From positions 1-64,000 of the forward strand of contig QIAU01000122.1 in assembly GCA_003225055.1 (NCBI GenBank): a stretch of DNA of 64,000 nucleotides, given 5' to 3'. Of this stretch, positions 7,236-15,539 are shown in pieces; within the stretch, counting starts at the first letter, position 1; every line of letters begins with the position of its first letter. A program made the position numbers and the translations under genes. This DNA is from Acidobacteriota bacterium (GTDB taxonomy: Bacteria; Acidobacteriota; Terriglobia; Terriglobales; Acidobacteriaceae). Under the pieces are notes generated by a model. It was not told the origin of the DNA, searched no databases, and was given only the letters and a program-made list of their open reading frames with translations.

Positions 7236-9509
7236 CTAGTTGGCAGGCGACGCCGCGGTCAGCGGCGAACTCGGTGGCCATTGTCCAGAAGACGTCACTC
7301 GGAACTGTCCCTTCAGACGAATGTCGTCGGACGCGCTCCCCACCATAACGTCAAACGCCTCCGGTTCCATCACGAACGCTTTCTTGTTCGTGTCCCAAAA
7401 AGACAGCCGCTCCACCGAAAGCGAGAAGGTCACGGTTTTTTTCTCGCCCGGCTTGAGCGTGATGCGTTCGAATCCCGCCAGCTGCTCCCGTGGCCTTTTC
7501 ACCGTGGGCGAAACCTCGTGCACGTAGAGCTGCACTACCTCGTCGCCAGCCCGCCTGCCGCTGTTCTCCACGTCCGCCTTGATGGTGATCTGGCCATTTC
7601 CCGGCACCTGCTCGGAGGAAAGGCGTAGGTTGCTGTACGAGAAGGTGGTGTAACTCAGGCCGTGCCCGAAGGCGTATTGCGGTTTGCCATCGAAATACAT
7701 GTACGTGAAGCCTTTGGTGATGTCGTATTCGGTCATCGGCGGTATGTCGCGAACTGACCGGTACACGGTGTAAGGAAGCTTTGCTCCGGGGCTGTAATCG
7801 CCAAACAGCACATCGGCGATGGCATTCCCGCCTTCCTCCCCTGCCCAGAACATATCGACAACTGCGGGAGCGTCGAGGTCCTGCGACCCCTGCCCCCCAC
7901 CGAAACCGGCAACCAGTGATACCGGACCGCCGTTGAGAAGAACAATTACCGTTTTCGGATTGGCTTCCAATACCCTTCGCGCCAGCTGCATTTGTACTGG
8001 AGGCAGGTTCAGATATTCCCGGTCAATCCCTTCCCGCTCCAGCATCTGATTGATGCCGACAAACAGGATGGCCACGTCCGCCTTTTTAGCAGCGCTTTCA
8101 GCTTCGGCATAACTGGCCTCCGGGTTGTCAGATTCGAGAATTCCACTGCCGCGCGCGTACAACACCTTAGTTTCTGGTCCTACCTTGTTCTTCACGCCCT
8201 CCAGCGGTTTAACGAACCTGGAATACATGCCCGTATAGTTAGGACCGATCTGAGCCATATCTGCAAACGGACCGATCACGGCTATGGTTTTGAGTTTGCT
8301 CTTGTCCAGGGGCAGGGAATTGTCCTTATTGGTCAGCAGCACGATGGATTCTTCGGCCATGCGGAAGGCGAGTTGGCGGTGTTGCTCGGAATCGATTACT
8401 TCGGGACCGATCTTGCTGTACGGAACCATCGATGGTGGATCAAACTCGCCCAGGCGAAAGCGTACCGTCAATACTCGGCGGAGCGCCTGATCGACATCCT
8501 TTTCCGTCAGGAACCCCTCCGCGAGCGCCTTTGGCAAAACGCGAGCATAGGCACCGTTGTCGAGATCGCTGCCGGCAAGAATGGTTTTGGCGGCGGCTTC
8601 TTCCAGGGTTTTATATCTCCGCTGGGCGGTCACCAGATTTTCCACGGCGCCGCTGTCCGGAACTACGAACCCGTCGAACTTCCACTCATCGCGGAGGACT
8701 TCCTTCAGCAGAAACGGGTTCTCCGCGTTTGGGATCCCGTTGATCCCGTTGTACGACGACATAATGGACTGCGCATGCCCTTCCATGATTCCAGCCTTGA
8801 ACTGCGGCAGAAAGTACTCCCGCAGGCTGCGCTCATCCACCTCCATGATGGAGCTCACGCGGTCTCGCTCCTGGTTGTTCACGGCAAAATGCTTGAGAGT
8901 AGCAGCCAGCTTCAAATATCTGGGGTCATCGCCCTGGGTTCCTTTCACGTATGCGACCGTTATCCGGGCGGCGAGTAGCGGATCCTCGCCAAACGCTTCC
9001 CATATCCTGCCCCAGCGCGGATCGCGGTCCATGTTGACGACGGGGGAGCGGTACACCAAGCCGTTATGACGAAATCGTTCTCCATTCGCGGTGACCGTGA
9101 CCGCTTGTCCCTGCCCACCTGTCGCCTCCACTTTGCCGGGAACAGTGGGCCAGTAGTTGTAGATTGCCCGGCCCTCGTCCGCTATGGCGCCTGCGACCTC
9201 CTGCACCAATTCCGGATTCCATGTGACAGCCATGCTAATAGGCACGGGAAACATCGTTGTGGGCCGGGTCCAGACGATTCCATGAAGGCTCTGGTTCCAG
9301 CCATTCATCGCCGGTATCTTCAGTCGGTCGATGGCCGGCGCTGTTGTGCTGAGAAGCGAAGTCTTTTCTTCCAGCGTCAGCCGTGCGATCAAATCATCCA
9401 CTCGCCTGGCGATGGGTTGAGAGGGATCGAGGTAAACAGGTTGTTGAGCGATTGCAGCCAGCGGAATTGCAAGAAAGAGTGCCAAGATACCGGCCTTCAG
9501 TTTCTTCAT
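7236..9509 (-). CDS. Secreted glycoside hydrolase family 3 enzyme
   Basis: A 757-residue GH3 protein with signal peptide 1-21 (cleaved after AIA). The (beta/alpha)8 domain covers about 30-330 with MDRDPRWGRIWEAFGEDPLL, LKHFAVNNQERDR and the nucleophile D285 in GFVVPDSGAV. The alpha/beta sandwich domain follows (about 385-620), and a fibronectin-III-like domain ends the protein (GRRAGDEVVQLYVHEV, LAGFERITLKPGEKK). GH3 enzymes cut single sugars from beta-linked oligosaccharides; glucosidase or xylosidase cannot be separated from sequence alone. The motif around the nucleophile is usually VSDWGA or VSDCGA, so VPDSGA is unusual. A TGGT-N3-ACCA repeat at 9576 puts it under the same presumed control as the sugar-acid genes. 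Confidence 0.9.
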   Translation of the reverse strand: MKKLKAGILALFLAIPLAAIAQQPVYLDPSQPIARRVDDLIARLTLEEKTSLLSTTAPAIDRLKIPAMNGWNQSLHGIVWTRPTTMFPVPISMAVTWNPELVQEVAGAIADEGRAIYNYWPTVPGKVEATGGQGQAVTVTANGERFRHNGLVYRSPVVNMDRDPRWGRIWEAFGEDPLLAARITVAYVKGTQGDDPRYLKLAATLKHFAVNNQERDRVSSIMEVDERSLREYFLPQFKAGIMEGHAQSIMSSYNGINGIPNAENPFLLKEVLRDEWKFDGFVVPDSGAVENLVTAQRRYKTLEEAAAKTILAGSDLDNGAYARVLPKALAEGFLTEKDVDQALRRVLTVRFRLGEFDPPSMVPYSKIGPEVIDSEQHRQLAFRMAEESIVLLTNKDNSLPLDKSKLKTIAVIGPFADMAQIGPNYTGMYSRFVKPLEGVKNKVGPETKVLYARGSGILESDNPEASYAEAESAAKKADVAILFVGINQMLEREGIDREYLNLPPVQMQLARRVLEANPKTVIVLLNGGPVSLVAGFGGGQGSQDLDAPAVVDMFWAGEEGGNAIADVLFGDYSPGAKLPYTVYRSVRDIPPMTEYDITKGFTYMYFDGKPQYAFGHGLSYTTFSYSNLRLSSEQVPGNGQITIKADVENSGRRAGDEVVQLYVHEVSPTVKRPREQLAGFERITLKPGEKKTVTFSLSVERLSFWDTNKKAFVMEPEAFDVMVGSASDDIRLKGQFRVTSSGQWPPSSPLTAASPAN

Positions 9510-9575
9510 GCTTCTGCTCCCCGGCGGGAATGACGGCTACTGCCCTGCGTACGGCAAGCCAGTTCTAAAAAAAAT

Positions 9576-9586
9576 TGGTTCTACCA
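9576..9586. promoter_or_regulatory. Candidate GntR/FadR operator before the GH3 gene
   Basis: TGGTTCTACCA lies 67 bases upstream of the ATG at 9509. It has the same TGGT-N3-ACCA core as the sites before the TonB receptor and the dehydratase. Confidence 0.5.
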
Positions 9587-10020
9587 TTCGCAGCCATCTC
9601 ATGTCAAACAAATCGCCAGCGAGTCGCATCTGAAGCGGCTGCTCTCTTCATTATGTCGGGTATTACCCACCAGGATCGCACCCACTGCGGACTTCAGAAG
9701 CAGACCCCGAAAAAAAGCGCTGCTCAGGACAGGGGAAGGTGGTAGCGTGGCCTCGTGTCGGTGGTCTTCATCGTCGTTACGACCGTGCGGCCTGAATTTG
9801 GCGCCACCCTAGTTTTCTGCCGGCCGATCAGTTCATCGATGGGCACGCTATCTGTTGCTGCCTGCCATGCAGTCCTAGCCGTGGTGTGATTGGGTTTCGA
9901 CTTGGATCCTTGAGGGAGCAATCGCCGGGCCGACCGACCTGTTATTGGTGTGAATAACGTGTGCGATAGCAGGTATAGAGTTGTGGCGAAGGACAACACC
10001 GCGCACCCTATTCTAGCGTA
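9587..10020. other. No recognisable gene
   Basis: About 430 bases downstream of the operator region. A minus-strand open frame of 91 codons (9724-9999) has no recognisable motif, no ribosome site and an odd composition. I see nothing supportable here. Confidence 0.5.
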
Positions 10021-10130
10021 CTACCACGGCGAAAGTTCGACCAGCACCTGCCAATGAGACTTCTTGTGCAGATCGCGAAGGGCCTCGTATCCGCAAGGCT
10101 GTGCATCCGTGGAATTTGACCAGGATCTTT
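10021..10130 (-). pseudogene. Remnant of a Dps/ferritin-like protein
   Basis: On the minus strand one frame reads EALRDLHKKSHWQV followed within a few codons by a stop. LRD-L-KK-HWQV is a strongly conserved segment in the first helices of Dps-type DNA-protection ferritins (normally LRDLYKKHHWQV). Nothing of the rest of the family is visible on either side, so this is a small decayed fragment. Confidence 0.35.
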
Positions 10131-10194
10131 ACAACGCATTGGCGCGGCTGCGCGATGTATCGGGTGATTCCTCGGGCAGCCCACGAGTTGCTCG

Positions 10195-10529
10195 ATCACG
10201 GTTGCACTCTCGGAACGATTCGTCAAGCGCGAGGACGTCGACGTCGTCCGGATCGCGTTGCGCTATTACAGTAATTTGCGGGCTTGAGGCAGGGCGGAAG
10301 CGTAAACAGCCTCCTCAACAACAGACACGGGCAAAGCGCCCATAGCCAAAAGCAACGTATCAAGCGACAAGTGTTTCTTTCTCGCTAAAGTGACGGCATA
10401 CTCTTGGACTTCCGCGAACGTCGCCTCGGCCGTCAACAGTTCTGCCATTTCAGGATGTTGCAGAACAGCTTTCGCTCGGCCACCGAGCACAGCCGCAAGG
10501 AGGACATTAGCGTCGGCGACGAGTCTCAC
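10195..10529 (-). pseudogene. Degraded PIN-domain toxin (VapC-like)
   Basis: The GTG at 10529 opens an 87-codon frame beginning MRLVADANVLLAAVLGG, the first acidic motif of PIN ribonucleases, with a further conserved E in ATFAEVQEYA. The frame ends at TAA (10266). Just beyond, in another frame, RDPDDVDVLAL is read, which is the second PIN motif, so a frameshift and stops have split the gene. After VLAL the expected C-terminal part is lost. The first half overlaps the end of the antitoxin-like frame by 23 bases, the usual arrangement of a toxin-antitoxin operon. Intact VapC toxins are about 130-140 residues and cleave RNA. Confidence 0.6.
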
Positions 10530-10800
10530 GCTTACTCTTCCGCCATGACTGGAATTCCTCCACGATCTTTTCCTCCTTGAGTCCGCGCTTCCGGAGTTGG
10601 CGCGCGATCTCCGAACTCAATACGGCAAACAACTCACGTTTCAATTCAATCGGAAGACTCGCTTCTGGCCGTGGGAAAAACACACCGGCCAACCTTCCCC
10701 GACGGGTCACGAGGATCGGGAAGAAAATCACTGAGAGCGATGAGCATGGATGCACTCGCTCCGCACGTGGAGACAACGAATTTCATTCGATGGAAGGTGA
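10507..10800 (-). pseudogene. Degraded Phd/YefM-like antitoxin
   Basis: A minus-strand frame ending at 10507 reads ILVTRRGRLAGVFFP, the typical Phd strand-turn, then IELKRELFAVLSSEIARQL and RKRGLKEEKIVEEFQSWRK, a charged toxin-binding tail. No proper start exists in this frame. A second frame further upstream begins MKFVVST, which looks like the lost N-terminus, so a frameshift near 10735 has broken the gene. Its stop overlaps the start of the PIN frame. The pair was a Phd/VapC-type toxin-antitoxin module. Confidence 0.5.
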
Positions 10801-10873
10801 AAGGCTCCGAACTGCCTTTGAATTGGCATCAAGCCAAAGTACGCTATTACGATCAGGTGAATCCTCCCATGTG

Positions 10874-11365
10874 ATGGGGCTGCAGCTTGATCTGAAGACC
10901 CTTTTCAACCCGAAAGACAAGGAACAGATCATCTCCTGGCTCCAAGCGGTTCGCCCCACCAGTTCGCGCCTTTGGGGAAAAGTTGTCCCCGCACCAGATG
11001 GGTCTTTAAGCGATGGATTCCGCATGTGCATGGATCAGAAGCCTGTGAACGCAGCACGCCTCTCTTATCCCGGGAGCGAAGTGGGTTGCCCTCTGGGTCC
11101 AATCCCTTGGCCGAAGGGGTTCAAAACGGTGCCGGAGCTGGACCGGAAGGTCGGCGGGACTCAGCCCGAGGAGTTTCACAGCGACGTGCGCGAGCTAAGG
11201 AATCTCGTAGATCGCTTCACGCGGCAACCCGGAACCTTCCAATGGCCAGCCCCATCGCCGATTATCGAGCGTGGCGGGTTCCCGTCTGGATTGTTGTCTT
11301 CCTCTGCGAAGTAGGTCGGTGCATACCAGCCATCGTAAGTTGGTTGGCTCCTGAGTCCGGCCTCC
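10874..11365 (+). pseudogene. Degraded DUF1569-family gene
   Basis: Plus-strand frames carry DLKTLFNPKDKEQIISWL and VRPTSSRLWGK, which match the start of DUF1569 proteins (an alpha-helical, DinB-like family). Then FKTVPE, LRNLVDRFTRQP and, in another frame near 11313, SVHTSHRKLVG resemble the later family signature (YRH-DHHLRQF). The pieces lie in order but in different frames, so the gene is decayed. Function of the family is unknown. Confidence 0.4.
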
Positions 11366-11905
11366 TCCGCACAGGCCAAGCCAGTTCAAAAGCCCAAAAA
11401 CAGCAAGGCTCGTCAGCGCTGCGACTTTTACCCTCCTGGCTGGAACCGGTTGGATTTTTTTTTAGCTGGCGCTGTCGTCTCCCGCGTGCCCCGCCCGACT
11501 TCTGTTCCCTGCCCGACTTCTTGTCGGTACGGCAATTAAGTGATAGCTTGTCCGGTCAGAGTACATTAAGCTTTGCCATGCCATACAGGCTTAGCCGTAT
11601 GACCCTCCACTCTGGAATTGCTAGTTTCGTCATCTTGCTTCTGGCCATCAGCCGGCGGCGCGGGGAAGTGGCTAAGCGACTTGCCGCCGAACAAAGTTAC
11701 TCTGTCCAGAGGCGGGGCTATTCGTCCTTGCCAACTCAATCACGTCAGACGAAACCAGACGAGTCTCTGCCTGACGCGCACCAGGGTCGCAGCTGGCTCG
11801 TTTAGGTACGCAAGCCGCTAGGCTCCGGTCACACAAAATTGAATTTGCGGCAGCAGTCGGTCCGGCTGCAAATTCCTCAAGTTCGGGAATGCCACAGGAG
11901 CGAAT
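11366..11905. other. No recognisable gene; upstream region of a TonB receptor
   Basis: About 540 bases between the DUF1569 remnant and the next receptor gene. Open frames crossing it are low-complexity read-through of remnants and show no family motif. The receptor's promoter must lie in its right part but I cannot place it. Confidence 0.45.
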
Positions 11906-14900
11906 ATGAGGGGAAAGCGAACGGATGTGTGGTCATGGTTAGCCTGCGTCCTCGGTTTGGTTGTCCTCTTGGCCGGTCTCAGTTTCAGTCAGACCCAAAC
12001 CGAAGGAACCATTAGTGGCACCATCACGGACGAGACTGGCGGGGTTGTTCCGGGCGTCAAGGTCACGGCCACAAACCAGGGCACTGGCCAGGTGCAGGGG
12101 ACAACGTCGAATGATCTTGGTAGATACGTATTCGTGAACCTGCATTTTGGAACTTATGATGTTGCGGCCGAAAAGCAAGGTTTTGCCCGCTGTGTCAACA
12201 CGGGCGTGCGGCTTGATCCGGCGGCCAGCGTGCAGCTGACCTGCAGGTTAAAGGTGGGGAGTATTAGCGAGAGCGTCACAGTACAGGCCCAGGAACTGAG
12301 CGTGCAAACCGAGGATTCAAAGGTTGCGCACGTCATCAACGATACCCAGATGCAGGAAATTCCCGTCAATGGGCGAAATTTCGCCAGCCTGCTTGCGCTG
12401 CAGCCCGGGGTTGAACAGGAATTTGCGTTCAACAGCTTTCAGGGGAGCGGATTTAGCATATTTGCTACTGAAAGCACGCATGTGAACGGGCTTCGGGGGG
12501 ATGAGAATAACATTCAAATCGAAGGCTCACCTTCGACCCGTACCCGTGGCAACGGAGCGGTTACCGCGCCTCCAAGCATGGACGCGATCGGCGAGGTCAA
12601 CATCGTGACTACCGGGTACTTACCGGAGTACTCGCGCGCTGGCGGCGGCCAGGTCATTATCCAGATGAAGTCGGGGACCGAGCGATATCATGGAAGCGCC
12701 TATGAGTACCTGCGAAATGACGCCATGGATGCGCGGAACTATTTCGCAGTCGCCCCGACTCCCAAGAGCATATTGAAGTACAACAATTTCGGCTATTCGT
12801 TCGGCGGTCCGGTTATTCCCGGCAAGAAGAAACTCTTCTTTTACTGGTCACAGGAGTGGACCCGCATTGCCTCCTCCTACACGTTAACCGCCACCGTCCC
12901 CTCGGAGCTGGCCCGCCACGGTAACTTCTCCGAGTACTGCGCCGCCAATGATGCCGCCTGCCCCAAGGTGCCTTCCTATCTCGCCAATACCAATGGCTTG
13001 GGGGCGACGGGTAGCAATTTCCCCAACGACACTATTCCCCAGAGTCTGTGGAGTCCGAATGGTGCGGCCTTCGTGGGTGTGATGGCACTACCCAACCAGC
13101 CAGGACTGTCGAACAACAGTATCCAACAGATTCCGCAGCCGAATACGATTCGCACCGAGACAGTGAAATTTGACAGCCAGTTCGATTCCATCAAGTCGCA
13201 CCTCTCGGTTTCGCTCCGCCACTACCGGGCCGATAACTTCGATGACGGATTTGCCGGCAGCAGCCGGCTCATGAACTGGAACATCCAGCTGCCCGAGCGC
13301 GGCGGAACCATCGATTTCACCACTACTTTCAGCCCCACGTTGCTGAATGATTTCACCTTCACTTCCACCGAGGACATCGTCCACGTAAACCTGCCCAGCG
13401 GGCCCGGACTGAACCGAACCGGCTTGGGAATCAACTTTCCCTTCCTCTTCGGTGATGCCAGCAAAGACATCGCGGGCAAGACTCCGACGATCACAGTTTC
13501 AGGTTTCGATACGGTGAACGGGTCGACGAACGCCTATCCGTCGGGAAGTATTGGGCATGTCTGGCAATGGCAGGATACCGTGAGCAAGAACCGCGGTGCT
13601 CACCTGCTGAAATTTGGAGTGTGGATTGAGAGAGATGGTGAAGACGATAACGACCAGTTGGCTATTGGCGGTGGCGCCGTAAACGAACCACCCAATCTGA
13701 ACGGCGCCTTCCGGTTCGCGGCCTCCCGTTCGGTGAATCCGGCAACAACCGGGGTTCCTCTGGCGGACGTGTTGCTCGGGAACTTTGACGACTACCAGGA
13801 ACTTGGCTTCCGCAATCGAACCCCCTGGTCAGCCAACCAGTATGGCCTGTTTGCGCAGGATACTTGGAAGGCAACCCGCCGATTGACCATCTCAGGCGGT
13901 CTCCGCTGGGATTACTACGCACCCTACTCTAGCAAGTATTGCAATTGGTCCACCTTTGACCCATTCTTCTATTCAAACGCGCCTGGTGTGAAGCAAGTGG
14001 TAGATCCTACCACCGGGTTTATTGTTGGCGGCAACCCCTACAATGGGATCGCAGCGCCTTGCACTAAGCTACCCAGCGATGCCGTTGGCCACTTGAAAGG
14101 GGTGTTTGGAGTGCCTCTAACCGCCAGCAACCTTGGGGCGACGAACCAGCGACTCATCGACACCGGGATCATGCGAGGATTGCCTGCGGGAATCTTCGAG
14201 AAGCACTATCGCAACATCCAGCCCCGGCTGGGTTTCGCCTGGGACCCCACTGGAAGCGGGAAAACCTCGGTGCGCGCGAGCGCGGGAATCTTCTACGCGC
14301 ATATCACCCTCAGCGATTCCACGCTGCTGGGTAAGAACGTTCCATTTCAAACCGCCGCGCAGGTTTTTGGAGAAAAGGCTGATTGCCCAGGTGCGGCGTT
14401 GGATGTCAGCAGGAACTGCCTTGCCTCTGGCGGAGTTCTGCCGCAGTTGCCGATTCCAATCAGCGGCGGTGATCCCATTTCTCCCATCCCGGTTGTGTAC
14501 CAATGGAGTGCTAACGTACAGCGCATGTTGCCGGGAGACACTCTCGTGGAAGCCGGCTATGTCGGAACCCGGGCGCGCCACCTGGCGGTCAACGCAGACT
14601 TCAACCAATACCGGTTGGGTGTGCTCCCTGGACTGATTGCCGCTAACGGGGGCCCAACCAATGCACCTGCGAATTTGGCGGCAGCCAACGCTCCTTACCC
14701 GGGGTTCGGCCAGACTATGGTGGGTTTGAACAACGCAAACTCCCGCTACGACAGCCTGCAGGTGAGCGCGCAACGCAGATTACATCACGGGCTGCAGTTC
14801 GGCGTTTCCTATACCTACTCGCACGCCTACGATGACGGGTCCAACCGCTACGCCAATGCAGTTGACACTTACAATGTGGGTTTGAACTGGGGCCCGCCCG

Positions 14901-15454
14901 ACTGGCAGAGGAACAATATCCTGGGCATTAACTATGTATATGACCTGCCGTTCCTGACCAAGTCCCATTCCCTGTCGGGAAAGCTTTTGGGAGGATGGGA
15001 GATCGCCGGATTCGTTTCCTATGCGAGCGGTCACCCCTACAACATCGTTTCCGGCAGCGATGTGGCGGTGGTCGGGGACAACTTTAATCAAAACGCCAAC
15101 CGGATCTCAGGGTGCAATCCAAACAGCGGTCCACACTCGCGGACTCAATGGTTCGACGCCCACTGTTTCTTAACTCCCTTTAGCGGCACATTTGGTAATG
15201 CTGGCAGGAACAGCACATGGGGACCGGGTGGCGGCAACTGGGATTTCGCGCTCTACAAGAACGGGGCCGTGACCGAGAGACTCCGATATCAGTTTAGGAC
15301 CGAATTCTTTAACGTCCTGAATCACCCGTCATTCAACTGTGACGGCTGTATTGACCATGGCAACAGCAATACGTTGGGTGACAGCAGCTTTGGCCAGCCT
15401 ACGGGTACGAACGATCCTCGGGAAATCCAATTGGCGCTTCGCTTCATGTTCTGA
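11906..15454 (+). CDS. Oar-like TonB-dependent receptor
   Basis: A 1182-residue outer-membrane receptor. Signal peptide about 1-29; carboxypeptidase-regulatory-like domain about 32-115 (GTISGTITDETGGVVPGVKV); plug about 135-245 (IPVNGRNFASLLALQPG, then VTTGYLPEYSRAGGGQVI); the rest is a large beta barrel ending LALRFMF with the terminal phenylalanine typical of Bam substrates. ACAGGAGCGAAT precedes the ATG. The gene is followed on the same strand after 85 bases by TPR and CRTAC1 genes, suggesting one transport and handling unit. The substrate cannot be read from sequence. Confidence 0.92.
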   Translation: MRGKRTDVWSWLACVLGLVVLLAGLSFSQTQTEGTISGTITDETGGVVPGVKVTATNQGTGQVQGTTSNDLGRYVFVNLHFGTYDVAAEKQGFARCVNTGVRLDPAASVQLTCRLKVGSISESVTVQAQELSVQTEDSKVAHVINDTQMQEIPVNGRNFASLLALQPGVEQEFAFNSFQGSGFSIFATESTHVNGLRGDENNIQIEGSPSTRTRGNGAVTAPPSMDAIGEVNIVTTGYLPEYSRAGGGQVIIQMKSGTERYHGSAYEYLRNDAMDARNYFAVAPTPKSILKYNNFGYSFGGPVIPGKKKLFFYWSQEWTRIASSYTLTATVPSELARHGNFSEYCAANDAACPKVPSYLANTNGLGATGSNFPNDTIPQSLWSPNGAAFVGVMALPNQPGLSNNSIQQIPQPNTIRTETVKFDSQFDSIKSHLSVSLRHYRADNFDDGFAGSSRLMNWNIQLPERGGTIDFTTTFSPTLLNDFTFTSTEDIVHVNLPSGPGLNRTGLGINFPFLFGDASKDIAGKTPTITVSGFDTVNGSTNAYPSGSIGHVWQWQDTVSKNRGAHLLKFGVWIERDGEDDNDQLAIGGGAVNEPPNLNGAFRFAASRSVNPATTGVPLADVLLGNFDDYQELGFRNRTPWSANQYGLFAQDTWKATRRLTISGGLRWDYYAPYSSKYCNWSTFDPFFYSNAPGVKQVVDPTTGFIVGGNPYNGIAAPCTKLPSDAVGHLKGVFGVPLTASNLGATNQRLIDTGIMRGLPAGIFEKHYRNIQPRLGFAWDPTGSGKTSVRASAGIFYAHITLSDSTLLGKNVPFQTAAQVFGEKADCPGAALDVSRNCLASGGVLPQLPIPISGGDPISPIPVVYQWSANVQRMLPGDTLVEAGYVGTRARHLAVNADFNQYRLGVLPGLIAANGGPTNAPANLAAANAPYPGFGQTMVGLNNANSRYDSLQVSAQRRLHHGLQFGVSYTYSHAYDDGSNRYANAVDTYNVGLNWGPPDWQRNNILGINYVYDLPFLTKSHSLSGKLLGGWEIAGFVSYASGHPYNIVSGSDVAVVGDNFNQNANRISGCNPNSGPHSRTQWFDAHCFLTPFSGTFGNAGRNSTWGPGGGNWDFALYKNGAVTERLRYQFRTEFFNVLNHPSFNCDGCIDHGNSNTLGDSSFGQPTGTNDPREIQLALRFMF

Positions 15455-15539
15455 CGCGCAGGTACCCGTACGCTTCAACGTTCCCCGAATTCGGGGTCCG
15501 AAAGCGAGTCGCGCATGGTTTAGAATTTGGATCTTGACC

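Noticed and set aside
7992-8978. 328-codon plus-strand open frame opposite the GH3 gene
   Set aside because: Complement of a clear GH3 coding sequence; no motif and no ribosome site.
9724-9999. 91-codon minus-strand open frame
   Set aside because: No motif, no Shine-Dalgarno sequence and no neighbours to support it.
10972-11805. 277-codon plus-strand open frame
   Set aside because: Crosses the DUF1569 remnant in the wrong frame; composition is unlike a protein and no domain is recognisable.
15339-15539. N-terminal extension of the first TPR gene into the TonB receptor gene
   Set aside because: The extension overlaps a conserved receptor C-terminus; the signal peptide begins at 15540.
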